A DNA stretch of 63,288 nt from an uncultured Microbacterium sp. (GCF_947632095.1 NZ_CANROA010000009.1:1-63288), one strand, 5' to 3'. Counted from the first letter of the stretch, positions 19,858 to 29,567 are shown. Numbers and translations: made by a program. Notes: generated by a model not told the origin, from the sequence alone.

Positions 19858-22512
19858 ATGACGAATGATTCTGCCGCCATCGCCGTACCCCGCCGAGGAA
19901 TCGGAGGGAAGATCGGACGCATCGTGTTCGGCGTCCTCGCCGCCCTCGTCGTCATCGTGGTCGCGGTGGCGTTCTTCGTCGTCTGGACCGTGCACCGGTC
20001 GTTCCCGCAGACCACGGGCGAGCTGGATGCTCCCGGGCTCAGCGCAGAGGTCGTCGTCCAGCGGGATGCTCTGGGCGTTCCCACGATCACCGCGGACAGC
20101 ACCGACGACCTGTTCTACGCACAGGGCTTCGTGCACGCGCAGGACCGCTTCTTCGAGATGGACTTCCGCCGCCACGTGACCTCCGGTCGCGTCGCGGAGC
20201 TGTTCGGCGAATCGCAGGCCGCCACAGACATGTTCCTGCGCACGCTCGGCTGGCACGAAACCGCCGAGCAGGAGGTCGAAGCGCTCGACGAGACGACGCT
20301 CTCCTACTACGAGGCTTACGCCGCAGGCGTCAACGCGTACCTCGACTCGCGCGACGGCGCCGACCTGTCACTCGAATATGCGATCCTCGGCATACAGAAC
20401 CCCGACTACCAGGTGGAGCCCTGGCAGCCGGCGGACTCCGTCGCGTGGTTGAAGGCCATGGCCTGGGACCTGCGCACCAACATCGAGGATGAGACCGAAC
20501 GCGCTCTGCTCATCGCCGAGATCGGCGACGACACGGCCCCCGCCGACAGCCTGACGCTCCTGGAACAGCTCTATCCGGCATACCCCTTCGACTCGAACCC
20601 CGTGATCGTCCCGAAGATCTCCACGGTGCCCGCCGTCGGCAGTGAAACGGATGCGGAACCGGCATCCTTCATCGACTCCACCGACGACGACGTGCAGACG
20701 GCGATCTCGACCATCGAGTGGGAGGAGGCAGACTCCGTCATCGCCGCCGCATCGATCCTTCTCGGGGACGCCGGCGAAGGCATCGGGTCCAACTCCTGGG
20801 TCGTCTCCGGCGCGCTCACCGAGACCGGTCTGCCCCTGCTCGCCAACGACCCCCACCTCGGCGCCGCGCTGCCCAGCGTCTGGTACCAGATGCAGCTGCG
20901 CTGCTCCACGGTGAACGACGAGTGCCCCTTCGACGTCGGAGGCTTTACGTTCTCGGGGCTCCCCGGAATCGTCATCGGCCACAACGACACCGTCGCCTGG
21001 GGATTCACCAACCTCACGACCGACGTCGCCGACCTCTACATCGAGAAGGTCGACGGCGACTCCTACTGGCGCGACGGCGCCCTCGTCCCCCTCGACGTCC
21101 GAGAGGAGAAGATCGTCGTCGCCGGCGGTGACGACATCGACCTGACGATCCGCTCGACGGTGCACGGACCGATCATCTCCGGGCTCATCGCCGACTTCAC
21201 CGGCGTCGCCGATGGTCTGGTCATGGCAGACGGATCAGCTCTGACGCACGGAGAGTCGGACGCCGCCGGGGCGCTCTCCGGCGAATACGCCGTCAGCCTG
21301 CGCTGGACGGCTCTGGATGCCGGCACCACCGCGAGTGCGATCTTCGCCCTCGACACGGCACGCGACTTCGACGATTTCCGCGCAGCGGCAGCACTCTTCG
21401 ACGTGCCCGCACAGAACCTCATCTACGCCGACGTCGACGGCAACATCGGCTACCAGGCCCCCGGTCGGCTGCCGATCCGCGGAGCCGGTGACGGCTGGCT
21501 GCCCCAGCCCGGCTGGGACAGCAGCTATGACTGGACCGGCTTCATCGAATTCGAAGAGCTCCCCGTCGTGTACAACCCGCCGTCCGGATACATCGTCACC
21601 GCGAACAACGCGATCATCGACGACGCCGACTACGACTACTTCCTCTCCCGCGACTGGGACTACGGATACCGCGGCAGCCGCATCGTGAATCTCATCGAGC
21701 GAAAGGCCGCCGACGGCCCCCTCACCGCGCAGGACATGCGCGACATCCAGAACGACAACGAGATGTGGATCGGCAAGGCCCTCGCGCACGCGATGGGCGA
21801 TATCGAGGTCTCCGGTGAAGGACCGCAGGCCGCAGTCGCGCTGCTGCGCTCCTGGGACGCCCAGAACAACATCGATTCGGCCGGCGCCGCCTATGCCAAC
21901 GTGCTCTGGTCCCACCTCGTCCAGAACCTCTTCCAGAACCGGGACGAGCCGCTGCCCATCACCAGCCAGTCCCGCCTCTTCGTGATCGTCTCCGAACTCC
22001 TCGCGAACCCCGACGACCCGCTGTGGACCAACGAGGCGATCGGCGTCGACGGACAAGAGGCGATGCTCGCGCTCTCCGCGGAACAGGCCTACGACGAGCT
22101 CGTCGGTCTCCAAGGCAATGTCCCGTCGGCCTGGAACTGGGGCGGGCTGCACGCCATCACTCTGACCAACGACACCTTCGGCTCCTCCGGCATCGTCCCC
22201 ATCGAGATGCTGTTCAACCGCGGCCCCTACCGGGTCGGCGGCGGAGCATCCGTCGTCAACGCCACCGGTTGGAACCTCGGCACCTCCTACGAGACGACGA
22301 CCGTGCCCTCCATGCGCATGGTCATCGATCTCAGCGACTTCGACGCCTCCACGTGGAACCACCTGACCGGAGCATCCGGCCACCCCTTCCACCCGCACTA
22401 CGTCGATCAGACCGAGGACTGGACCGCCGGCATCCAGACCCCCTGGGCTTTCTCGCCCGGGGCGGTCGACGAAGCGACCATCGACACGCTCCGTCTCGTC
22501 CCGAAGGGGTGA
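19858..22512 (+). CDS. Penicillin acylase family protein (Ntn hydrolase)
   Basis: 884 aa. An N-terminal TM anchor (about 21-47) is followed by the alpha-chain region (AQGFVHAQDRFFEMDFRRH), a spacer, and the beta-chain starting at the autocatalytic site GIGSNSWVVSG. The nucleophile Ser follows the Gly of IG-S, as in penicillin G acylase, cephalosporin acylase and quorum-quenching AHL acylases. The domain continues with the LANDPHLG and FSGLPGIVIGHND motifs. It hydrolyses an amide bond of an acylated substrate; which one cannot be told from sequence. The ATG at 19858 follows the argG terminator by 28 bp. It is convergent with the GntR gene. Confidence 0.92.
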   Translation: MTNDSAAIAVPRRGIGGKIGRIVFGVLAALVVIVVAVAFFVVWTVHRSFPQTTGELDAPGLSAEVVVQRDALGVPTITADSTDDLFYAQGFVHAQDRFFEMDFRRHVTSGRVAELFGESQAATDMFLRTLGWHETAEQEVEALDETTLSYYEAYAAGVNAYLDSRDGADLSLEYAILGIQNPDYQVEPWQPADSVAWLKAMAWDLRTNIEDETERALLIAEIGDDTAPADSLTLLEQLYPAYPFDSNPVIVPKISTVPAVGSETDAEPASFIDSTDDDVQTAISTIEWEEADSVIAAASILLGDAGEGIGSNSWVVSGALTETGLPLLANDPHLGAALPSVWYQMQLRCSTVNDECPFDVGGFTFSGLPGIVIGHNDTVAWGFTNLTTDVADLYIEKVDGDSYWRDGALVPLDVREEKIVVAGGDDIDLTIRSTVHGPIISGLIADFTGVADGLVMADGSALTHGESDAAGALSGEYAVSLRWTALDAGTTASAIFALDTARDFDDFRAAAALFDVPAQNLIYADVDGNIGYQAPGRLPIRGAGDGWLPQPGWDSSYDWTGFIEFEELPVVYNPPSGYIVTANNAIIDDADYDYFLSRDWDYGYRGSRIVNLIERKAADGPLTAQDMRDIQNDNEMWIGKALAHAMGDIEVSGEGPQAAVALLRSWDAQNNIDSAGAAYANVLWSHLVQNLFQNRDEPLPITSQSRLFVIVSELLANPDDPLWTNEAIGVDGQEAMLALSAEQAYDELVGLQGNVPSAWNWGGLHAITLTNDTFGSSGIVPIEMLFNRGPYRVGGGASVVNATGWNLGTSYETTTVPSMRMVIDLSDFDASTWNHLTGASGHPFHPHYVDQTEDWTAGIQTPWAFSPGAVDEATIDTLRLVPKG

Positions 22513-22534
22513 GCCGCAGGTTCGGTCGTTCCGG

Positions 22535-23296
22535 TCAGCGCTCGTCTGCGAAGTCGATCGGACCGATACTGGGCGGCTCTTCGTCTTCCGGTGTCTCGAC
22601 GGTGTCGACCGACTCATCCTGACCCGTCAGACGAGCGACCGCCTCGGCGAACTGACGCTCAAGGGCCGAAAAAGCAGCGGCGGCATCGCCGGCCGCGAGG
22701 GCGTCGAGCAACTGCCGGTATGTCTCTGAGACCGAACGGCGCACCGTGTAGCCGTTCGGGTCGCTCAGGCTCGCGACCCGCGTCTCGATCACCAGGGTCG
22801 ACATGTAGTGCGAGAGGCGCCGACTGCCGGCGGAATCCACGAGCAGACGATGGAAGTCGAGGTCGGCATCGCCGATGGCTCGGGCATCGGTGCTCTCGCT
22901 CAGCTCGACGAGCTCGCGATAGGCGTTCTCCAAGTGCTCCAGCACCGAGGGCGCCCCACCGCGGATGATGAGACGCGCCGCCTGGGCCTCGACCGCGAGA
23001 CGGGCGTCGTAGACATCCGCTACATGCTCGGGTCCGATCACACTCACCCGCATCCCACGACCGGGGGATGCCGTCAGCAGCCCCTCCTGCACGAGACGCT
23101 GCGTCGACTCCCGCAGGGGACTACGACTGACCCCGAGCTGAGACGACATCTCCACTTCACCGATCGGACTCCCCACAGGCAGCGCACCGGTGTAGATCGC
23201 CTTGCGGAGCTCGGCCGTGATGAGGTCGACGGTCGAAGGGCGAGCGACCCGCACCATCGAGATCGGCGTAACCGCGCGAGGGGTGTGTGAAGCCAT
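22535..23296 (-). CDS. GntR/FadR-family transcriptional regulator (FCD domain)
   Basis: 253 aa. N-terminal winged helix with the GntR signature (LRKAIYTGALPVGSPIGEVEMSSQLGVSRSPLREST), then an all-helical FCD ligand-binding domain with DADLDFHRLLVDSAGS (metal/ligand Asp and His). The ATG at 23296 is favoured by GGAAGGG upstream over the ATG at 23311. It is divergent from the ABC importer genes and is the obvious candidate for their control, with the effector probably the transported compound. Confidence 0.9.
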   Translation of the reverse strand: MASHTPRAVTPISMVRVARPSTVDLITAELRKAIYTGALPVGSPIGEVEMSSQLGVSRSPLRESTQRLVQEGLLTASPGRGMRVSVIGPEHVADVYDARLAVEAQAARLIIRGGAPSVLEHLENAYRELVELSESTDARAIGDADLDFHRLLVDSAGSRRLSHYMSTLVIETRVASLSDPNGYTVRRSVSETYRQLLDALAAGDAAAAFSALERQFAEAVARLTGQDESVDTVETPEDEEPPSIGPIDFADER

Positions 23297-23407
23297 GTGC
23301 ATCCCTTCCAACCGTCGCGCAAAACCGCGAACATCTCATTCTCGATCCTCGGACGCCCTGAAGCGAAGTCGACGCCGGGTTCCCCAGTCTGCCGCATGAT
23401 CACGTTT

Positions 23408-23425
23408 TTGTATACGTGTCGACAA
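23408..23425. promoter_or_regulatory. Candidate GntR operator
   Basis: TTGTATACGTGTCGACAA has TTGT/ACAA ends in inverted orientation and an embedded palindromic GTATAC. It lies in the 237-bp gap between the divergent GntR gene and the importer, about 110 bp upstream of each start. The assignment rests on position and symmetry only. Confidence 0.35.
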
Positions 23426-23533
23426 TCTGCGCGTCTGACTGTACATACCTCGACAGATTCTCTAGTCTGGGGCACGGCCAACGGCGCTTCGATGACGCGC
23501 CGCGAGACCGCCGATACGGAACGCGAGGACATC

Positions 23534-24421
23534 ATGACGAAGAGAAACATACGACTCGGGATCGCAACAGCAGCGATCGGGACCCTGACGCTCGGCCTCC
23601 TGGCCGGCTGCTCATCCGACGGCGGCGGCTCCGACGGCATGAATACGCTGGAGCGCGCCCAGCAGGAGGGCTCGATCACTCTCGCGATCGCCTCCGAACA
23701 GCCCTACTCCTGGGTCGAGGGCGGCGAAGCCACCGGCGCCACGATAGCGATGCACGAGCAGATCTTCCAGAACCTCGGAATCGACGACATCACAATCGAA
23801 GAGGTCGACTGGAACTCCCTCATCCCCGGGCTCAATGCCGGGCGCTGGGACGCCGTGAGCGCCGGAATGTCGATCCTGCCCGAGCGCTGCGCCGAAGCCG
23901 CGTTCAGCGACCCCGAGATCATGTACACGACAACTCTCGTCGTGGCATCCGGAAACCCGAAGAACCTCAGCGACCTCGATTCGGTCGCCGCAGCCGACGA
24001 TGTCACCCTCGCCGTGCAGTCCGGCGCGATCGAAGAGGGCTACGCAACCGACCTCGGCATCGGAAACACGGTGCAGGTCGACAGCGCACAGGCCGGCATC
24101 GAGGTCGTCCAGTCCGGCCGGGCGGACGCCTTCGCACTGACCGCCGTCTCGTTGAACTGGATGACCGAAGGCATGGACAGCGTCGAGACGACCGAGGCAT
24201 TCGTGCAGGAGATCGACGGCGTCGCACAGATCGGAGCCGGAGCCACCGTCTTCCGCCAGGATGACACCGAGCTCCTCGAGGCTTACAACGCCGAGCTCGC
24301 CAAGATCACCGGCGACGAGACCGCCTACCTCGACCTCGTCGAACCCTTCGGCTTCACCGCGGAGAACCTGCCCCCGGCAGATCTGACCACGGAGCAGCTC
24401 TGCGCGGGCGAGCTGGGCTGA
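23534..24421 (+). CDS. ehuB: ABC transporter substrate-binding lipoprotein, ectoine/hydroxyectoine type
   Basis: 295 aa. Lipoprotein signal peptide with lipobox LLAGC (Cys26), then a family-3 extracellular solute-binding fold: ITLAIASEQPYSWVEGG, IPGLNAGRWDAVSAGMSILPERC and VQSGRADAFALT. The spacing of the NAGRWD and ILPERC motifs is like EhuB, the ectoine/hydroxyectoine binding protein; polar amino-acid binding is the alternative. The ATG at 23534 has GAGGAC upstream. It is the first gene of B-C-D-A importer genes under a divergent GntR regulator. Confidence 0.78.
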   Translation: MTKRNIRLGIATAAIGTLTLGLLAGCSSDGGGSDGMNTLERAQQEGSITLAIASEQPYSWVEGGEATGATIAMHEQIFQNLGIDDITIEEVDWNSLIPGLNAGRWDAVSAGMSILPERCAEAAFSDPEIMYTTTLVVASGNPKNLSDLDSVAAADDVTLAVQSGAIEEGYATDLGIGNTVQVDSAQAGIEVVQSGRADAFALTAVSLNWMTEGMDSVETTEAFVQEIDGVAQIGAGATVFRQDDTELLEAYNAELAKITGDETAYLDLVEPFGFTAENLPPADLTTEQLCAGELG

Positions 24422-24431
24422 TCGCAGCGCA

Positions 24432-25166
24432 ATGACGGAAAACTTCGAAGCGCTCGGGAGAGCGCTGCCGCAGATCATCGACGGGGTCCTCATGACCCTG
24501 CAGCTGACTGCCGGCGGCGCGCTCCTGGCGTTCGTCGTCGCCATCGGACTCGGGCTTCTCTCGAGGTTCGAGAACGTCGTTCTGCGCGGCATCGCCCGCA
24601 CGATCATCGAGCTGTTCCGCGGCACGTCTCTGCTCGTGCAGCTGTTCTTCTTCTTCTTCGTGCTGCCGCTGCCGCCCTTCCACATCCAGCTGCCCGCCGT
24701 CCTCACCGGCATCCTCGCCCTCGGAATGAACTACGGCGCCTACGGGGCCGAAGTCGTGCGCGGATCCATCAACTCCGTGCCCGCCGGGCAGTGGGAGGCC
24801 ACGACAGCCCTGAGCCTGTCCCGCACCCACCGTATGTGGCGAGTGATCTTCCCGCAGGCATGGGCGCTCATGCTCCCCTCCCTCAACAACCTGCTCATCC
24901 AGCTGCTGAAGGGAACCGCCGTCGTCTACCTGATCACGATCGTCGACCTGACCGCCGAGCTCAACCGCCTCCGCGTGCAGACCGATGTGTTCTTCGCCTA
25001 CACGCTCGGACTCCTCATCTACTTCGCCATCGCCTACGCACTCACCCTCGTCATGAACGCCCTCGAGACCCGCGCCAAGCACCGCCTCGGCCAGGGCGGC
25101 AAATGGCGCGACACGATCACGACGACCCCGATGCCGGACGCGCAGGGAGCGGGTCAGTTCGGATGA
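24432..25166 (+). CDS. ehuC: ABC transporter permease, ectoine/amino-acid type (subunit 1)
   Basis: 244 aa, five TM helices, HisM/GlnP-type permease. The EAA loop reads VPAGQWEATTALSLSRTHRMWRVIFPQA, which contacts the ATPase. N-terminal TM with a typical LTLQLTAGGALLAF core and an RGTSLLVQLFFFFFVLPLPP segment. It starts 10 nt after the binding-protein stop and overlaps the second permease by 4 nt. It should form a heterodimer with that permease. Confidence 0.85.
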   Translation: MTENFEALGRALPQIIDGVLMTLQLTAGGALLAFVVAIGLGLLSRFENVVLRGIARTIIELFRGTSLLVQLFFFFFVLPLPPFHIQLPAVLTGILALGMNYGAYGAEVVRGSINSVPAGQWEATTALSLSRTHRMWRVIFPQAWALMLPSLNNLLIQLLKGTAVVYLITIVDLTAELNRLRVQTDVFFAYTLGLLIYFAIAYALTLVMNALETRAKHRLGQGGKWRDTITTTPMPDAQGAGQFG

Positions 25167-25828
25167 ACGGAGACACCGGATTCTGGAACTGGGACCACGC
25201 CGCGGCGTCATTCCCCGACATCCTCATGAAGTTCCTCACCGTCACACTCGTCGTGACGGTGATCGGCAGCATCATCGCCGCCGTGCTCGGACTCGCGATC
25301 GCCCTCGGACGACGCACCGCACCCCGCCCGATCGCTTCGATCATCACACTGCTGATGAACTTCGTGCGCATGACGCCGCTCGTCGTGCAGCTGCTGTTCG
25401 CCTACTACGTCTTCACCACGGTCTCACCGCTCGTCCTCGGGATCGTCATCATCGGCATCCACTACGCCACCTACATGGCCGAGGTCTATCGGGCCGGAAT
25501 CGAGGCCGTGCCGCCCGGACAGTGGGAGGCATCCACCGCGCTGTCCATGTCCCGCGGGCGCACCTGGGCGGCGGTCATCATTCCGCAGGCGCTGCGCTCG
25601 ACACTCCCCTCCCTCGGCAACTATGTGATCTCGATGTTCAAGGACACCCCGTTCCTCATGGTCATCACCGTCACCGAGATGGTGCGCCAGGCGCAGCTCT
25701 ACGGCGGCAAGAACTTCCGTTACGTCGAGGCGATCATCATCGCCGGACTCATCTACCTGGTCGCGAGCTACCTGAGCTCCCTGCTGACCAGGCGATTGGA
25801 GAAACGTCTTGAATACACCACCGCGTGA
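25163..25828 (+). CDS. ehuD: ABC transporter permease, ectoine/amino-acid type (subunit 2)
   Basis: 221 aa, five TM helices. The EAA loop is VPPGQWEASTALSMSRGRTWAAVIIPQA and the FVRMTPLVVQLLFAYYVF segment matches the family. The ATG overlaps the previous stop (ATGA), and the gene end overlaps the ATPase start by 20 nt. Slightly more like EhuD than other amino-acid permeases by my recollection of the LYGGKNFRYVEA segment. Confidence 0.85.
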   Translation: MNGDTGFWNWDHAAASFPDILMKFLTVTLVVTVIGSIIAAVLGLAIALGRRTAPRPIASIITLLMNFVRMTPLVVQLLFAYYVFTTVSPLVLGIVIIGIHYATYMAEVYRAGIEAVPPGQWEASTALSMSRGRTWAAVIIPQALRSTLPSLGNYVISMFKDTPFLMVITVTEMVRQAQLYGGKNFRYVEAIIIAGLIYLVASYLSSLLTRRLEKRLEYTTA

Positions 25829-26627
25829 AACCCACACCGGCGCCATCTCGCTGGATGAGGGCGACGTCCCCGCGATCCGCTTCGACAAGGTCGAGAAACG
25901 CTTCGGCGACCACATCGTGCTGCACGATCTCGACTTCACGGTGCGCCGCGGCGACCGCGTCACCCTGATCGGCCCGAGCGGATCGGGCAAGACGACCATC
26001 CTCCGCCTGGTGATGACGCTGGAAGAGGCCAACGCCGGATACATCACCATCGACGGCAAGCCCCTCACGCACTTCGAGCGCGACGGCAAGCGCATCCCCC
26101 TCAAGGAGAAGCACAAGAACGAGATGCGCAAGCGCATCGGCATGGTGTTCCAGCAGTTCAACCTGTTCCCGAACATGACCGTGATCGAGAACATCATCGA
26201 AGCGCCCGTGCACGTGCTGGGCATGTCGAAGAAGGATGCCATCGCCAAGGGCCGCGCTCTGCTCGAGAAGGTCGGGCTGCCCGATAAGGAGAATGCCCAC
26301 CCGACCCAGCTCTCCGGAGGCCAGCAGCAACGCGTCGCCATCGCCCGTGCCCTCGCCATGGAGCCCGAAATCCTCCTGCTCGACGAGGTCACCAGCGCCC
26401 TGGACCCGGAGGTCGTCGGCGAAGTGCTCAACATCCTGCGCGACATCGCCCGCGAAACCGACGTCACCATGCTGATCGTCACCCACGAGATGCAGTTCGC
26501 CCGCGACGTATCGAACCGCGTGCTCATGTTCGACAGCGGACGCATCGTCGAAGAGGGCGCCCCCGAGCAGATCTTCAGCGCCCCGCAGGAGCAGCGCACC
26601 CGCGACTTCCTCTCCGCCGTGCTCTGA
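25809..26627 (+). CDS. ehuA: ABC transporter ATP-binding protein, ectoine/amino-acid type
   Basis: 272 aa from a TTG start at 25809 with GGAGA 6-10 nt upstream, inside the end of the permease gene. Walker A GPSGSGKTT, Q-loop VFQQFNLFP, signature LSGGQQQRVAIARAL, Walker B EILLLDEVTSALD and H-loop THE are all intact. It is the energising subunit of the importer. The order of B-C-D-A with the ATPase last differs from the A-B-C-D order known from Sinorhizobium. Confidence 0.88.
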   Translation: MNTPPRETHTGAISLDEGDVPAIRFDKVEKRFGDHIVLHDLDFTVRRGDRVTLIGPSGSGKTTILRLVMTLEEANAGYITIDGKPLTHFERDGKRIPLKEKHKNEMRKRIGMVFQQFNLFPNMTVIENIIEAPVHVLGMSKKDAIAKGRALLEKVGLPDKENAHPTQLSGGQQQRVAIARALAMEPEILLLDEVTSALDPEVVGEVLNILRDIARETDVTMLIVTHEMQFARDVSNRVLMFDSGRIVEEGAPEQIFSAPQEQRTRDFLSAVL

Positions 26628-26738
26628 GCGACCGGGCGGCGCGAGGCGAGAGGGAGAACGGCGGACAGCAATACCGCCTGCTTACCGCTGGGCCCGTCGA
26701 CGCGTCGAAACGGCAGCCGGGTTGTTGCGGAGCCGGTG

Positions 26739-28112
26739 TCAGACCGCTGCTGCGCTCGGGTTGTGGGACGCCGCTTCGCGTTCGATCGCGGCGGCAGCAC
26801 GCTTCGCGATCACCGCGATGCCGACCGCAGCGCCGAGGAACACGACGGCGAGGATGATCCAGCCGACCATCCCCATCTGGATCGCCGTGGCGTTCACGAC
26901 GAGCGGGGCGGCGAGCGCCGAGAGGGAGAAGCCCATGCCGAACACCCCCTGGTATGCACCGGCGCGCTGCGGGTCGGCGAGCTCGAAACTCAGTCCCCAC
27001 GCGCCGGCCTGCGAGAGAACCTCTGCGAAGGTATGGGTCAGGGCGGCGATGATGAGGAGGACGATGGCGACCCAGGTCGGATGCCCCGCCGATAGCGCAT
27101 AGACGATGCAGGCCGCGGCCATGAGCCATCCGGCGATCATCGTCACCCGTCCCGCCGTGCGCACATCGTGCGTGCCGCGCGAGAGCGGCACCTGGAAGAT
27201 GACCACGAGTGTCGTGTTCACGATGAGCAGCACGGCGACGATCACCTCCGGGGCTTCGGTCGCACTGGTGACCCACAGCGGAACTCCGACCTCGGCGACC
27301 CCGAACTGCATGCCGAAGACCGCGGAGAGCAGTGCGAGCAGCAGGTAGCGGGGGTCTCGCCAGGGCGAGCGGCGATTCCACTCGCGACGGGATGCTCGTT
27401 CGGCTTCCCCCTGGGCGACTGTGTCGATCGAGCCCGTCTCGGTGCGGATGCTGGTGGTGGTGGCGCGCGGCGCAGCGTCGACGCGAGCCGGCAGGCCGAG
27501 CAGCGGCAGGGAGCCGACAACACCGAGAACACCGGCGACGATGATCACCGCACGGTACGACGCCCCGGTGCCGATCGCGAGGGCGGTTGCGGCGATGCCG
27601 GCGCCCACGGCGATGGCGACGTTCGTGACGGTCCGCAGGACGGCGCGGGTGAACACCCGCTTGTCGGCGGTGAAGCCACGGGCGATGATCGCCGAGCGCG
27701 AGGAGTGGCCGAGAGTGTCGAAGAAGTTGCTGGTGCACGCGATGATCAGCGCGCTGATGAAGTCCCCGGCGAAGGCGTATGCGACGAGCAGCGCTCCCCC
27801 GAGGGCTTCGAACGCGAAAGTCATCCGCCTGGCGCTCCACCGGTCTGCGAGCCACCCGCCGAGCAACGACGCGAGCACACCGGTGCCGCTCGCCATCGCG
27901 AGCACGAGCGCCGCTTCCGTACCGGTGAGTCCGAGGATCTGCGTGAAGTACAGCACCGTGATCGCGAAGAAGACGCCGCGGCCGATGCGGGAGACGGATG
28001 AGGACGCCACGAGCGCGCGCAGCACGCTGTCGTCGAGCGCTGCCCGGATTCCGGCGCTGAGTCGAGCGAGGCGGGACGGGTTCTCAGTCGGTGCGGGGTC
28101 GTGCGATGTCAC
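26739..28112 (-). CDS. MFS transporter
   Basis: 457 aa, about 12 TM helices with a central cytoplasmic loop rich in Arg/Glu. The loop-2 motif GGWLADRWSARRM is the MFS A motif variant. It resembles drug/metabolite efflux MFS proteins, substrate unknown. Start GTG at 28112 (TSHDPAP...) has only a weak AAGATG upstream; the first TM begins about residue 45. It is convergent with the importer operon (111 bp, no clear terminator) and separated from the Mrp operon by about 200 bp in which I see only scattered short inverted repeats. Confidence 0.85.
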   Translation of the reverse strand: MTSHDPAPTENPSRLARLSAGIRAALDDSVLRALVASSSVSRIGRGVFFAITVLYFTQILGLTGTEAALVLAMASGTGVLASLLGGWLADRWSARRMTFAFEALGGALLVAYAFAGDFISALIIACTSNFFDTLGHSSRSAIIARGFTADKRVFTRAVLRTVTNVAIAVGAGIAATALAIGTGASYRAVIIVAGVLGVVGSLPLLGLPARVDAAPRATTTSIRTETGSIDTVAQGEAERASRREWNRRSPWRDPRYLLLALLSAVFGMQFGVAEVGVPLWVTSATEAPEVIVAVLLIVNTTLVVIFQVPLSRGTHDVRTAGRVTMIAGWLMAAACIVYALSAGHPTWVAIVLLIIAALTHTFAEVLSQAGAWGLSFELADPQRAGAYQGVFGMGFSLSALAAPLVVNATAIQMGMVGWIILAVVFLGAAVGIAVIAKRAAAAIEREAASHNPSAAAV

Positions 28113-28315
28113 ACATCATCTTGGCACGCTCCGGACTGCGCGCGCGTCGACCGCCGTTCCGGTAACAGAACGTGAACAGCTCTGCAGCGTGCATAACTCC
28201 TGAAGTTCTTGGACCCGCCCGGTCGAAATCGCCTGACTCGCAAGGATCGCGGCAGATTCTCCTGAATTGCGCACGAGGGCGCGAGGGCACGAGCCCGTTC
28301 AGCGGCGGCGGGGGT

Positions 28316-28705
28316 TCAGCCGGCGCCGGGCGGGGTCTGCTTCGACTCGGCGAGCTCGTCGACGACGAGGCGGCGTTCATCCGCTGTGCCGTTTCGGTAG
28401 GCCTGGCGTCCGACGATGTGCGCCGACAGCGGGGCCGTCGCGAACTGCATGAGCACGATGGGCGCGACGAGGGCGATTCCGAGCAGGATGCCGCCGACGG
28501 AGCGCTGTGCGAGGGCGATCGCGAGGCAGATGAGGATGACGCCGAGCACCTGGGGCTTGGTCGCGGCGTGCAGCCGTGACGGGACGTCCTTGAAGTGCAG
28601 CAGGCCGACCGCGGCAGAGAGGCAGAGGATCGCGCCGAGCAGGATCAGCACGAGCACGGCGATGTCGATGACCGCATCCGGGACGACGATTCCGAACATG
28701 TTCAT
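28316..28705 (-). CDS. mnhG: Mrp Na+/H+ antiporter subunit G
   Basis: 129 aa with three TM helices (VIDIAVLVLILLGAILCLSAAVGLL, LGVILICLAIAL, LLGIALVAPIVLMQFA) and the MnhG/MrpG signature GLLHFKDVPSRLHAATKPQVLG. It is the last cistron of the Mrp operon, which exchanges cytoplasmic Na+ for external H+ and supports salt and alkali tolerance. The ATG overlaps the mnhF stop by 4 nt. Confidence 0.93.
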   Translation of the reverse strand: MNMFGIVVPDAVIDIAVLVLILLGAILCLSAAVGLLHFKDVPSRLHAATKPQVLGVILICLAIALAQRSVGGILLGIALVAPIVLMQFATAPLSAHIVGRQAYRNGTADERRLVVDELAESKQTPPGAG

Positions 28706-28971
28706 GAGGTCGTGTTGTCCCTTCTCGCGACGTAGCGCGCGACGGCGATGGATCCGAAGACGCCGACGGCGGCGATGATGAGCAGGACCGGGATGCTTCG
28801 GGTGTGCCCGTTGATCGCCATCTCGGCGCCGATCACGCACATGACCTCGGTGAGCAGGACATCGGATGCCACGGCACGGTCGAGGATGGATGGTCCCCGG
28901 ATGATGCGGAAGACCGTGAGGATCGCGGCAATGCCGAAGACGATGATGATCAGACCCATGAGCACGTTCAT
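28702..28971 (-). CDS. mnhF: Mrp Na+/H+ antiporter subunit F
   Basis: 89 aa, three TM helices. RIIRGPSILDRAVASDVLL is the MrpF signature. Start ATG at 28971 overlaps the mnhE stop by 4 nt (ATGA). Small membrane subunit required for assembly of the Mrp complex. Confidence 0.93.
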   Translation of the reverse strand: MNVLMGLIIIVFGIAAILTVFRIIRGPSILDRAVASDVLLTEVMCVIGAEMAINGHTRSIPVLLIIAAVGVFGSIAVARYVARRDNTTS

Positions 28972-29567
28972 CGGGCGCCCCCTGTTGCGGAATTCTGCGT
29001 GGCCTGCGAGCGCCGTTCGTCTTCGCGCAGGGCGCGGTACTGTGCGGGGGTTCCGAGGGCCCGGACGATCCGCTTCTCCCAACGGAGGATCTCATCGCGC
29101 GTCGCGTGGGCTTCGGCCCGGGTGCGCACGCCGATGATGTGCAGGTAGAGCACACGGCGCTTGCGGTCCGTCTCGACGACGAGCGAACCGGGGATGAGCG
29201 ATGAGGTGACCGAGACGTGGGTCATGATCATGTCGTCGGCGTATTTCAGGGGCACAGCGATGATCGCGACGCCCGGCTGGCGTCGGAAGTCGAACACCTG
29301 GACGGCGACGGATACCGCGCCGACGACGACCGCCCAGAGGAACTGGACGACGAAGAGGGCCGCGTACCAGAGGTTGACGCGTCCGGAGAGTTCGATCGTC
29401 GGCAGTCGGAAGACGCGCGTGACGAAGATCGCGACGAGGAATCCGGTGATGAGCGACAGCACCGTGAACTGGTTCCAGACGAGCATCCACAGCAGGATCA
29501 GCCAGGCGAGGAACGGAAGCTGGGTCCAGATGTCGCGCAGGATGCCGCGGGCGCTGTCGGGGCTCAT
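28968..29567 (-). CDS. mnhE: Mrp Na+/H+ antiporter subunit E
   Basis: 199 aa. Two to three TM helices in the first half (FLAWLILLWMLVWNQ, LSLITGFLVAIFVTRVF, WYAALFVVQFLWAVVVGAVSVA), then the MrpE cytoplasmic domain with SSLIPGSLVVETDRKRRVLYLH. The ATG at 29567 overlaps the mnhD stop; the extended ORF to 29636 is not needed. Its Arg/Ala-rich C-terminus is longer than usual by about 30 residues. Confidence 0.92.
   Translation of the reverse strand: MSPDSARGILRDIWTQLPFLAWLILLWMLVWNQFTVLSLITGFLVAIFVTRVFRLPTIELSGRVNLWYAALFVVQFLWAVVVGAVSVAVQVFDFRRQPGVAIIAVPLKYADDMIMTHVSVTSSLIPGSLVVETDRKRRVLYLHIIGVRTRAEAHATRDEILRWEKRIVRALGTPAQYRALREDERRSQATQNSATGGAR

Noticed and set aside
23450..23468. Promoter TCGACA / TAGTCT for the importer
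   Set aside because: The boxes are only 7 bp apart, too close for a sigma-70 promoter.
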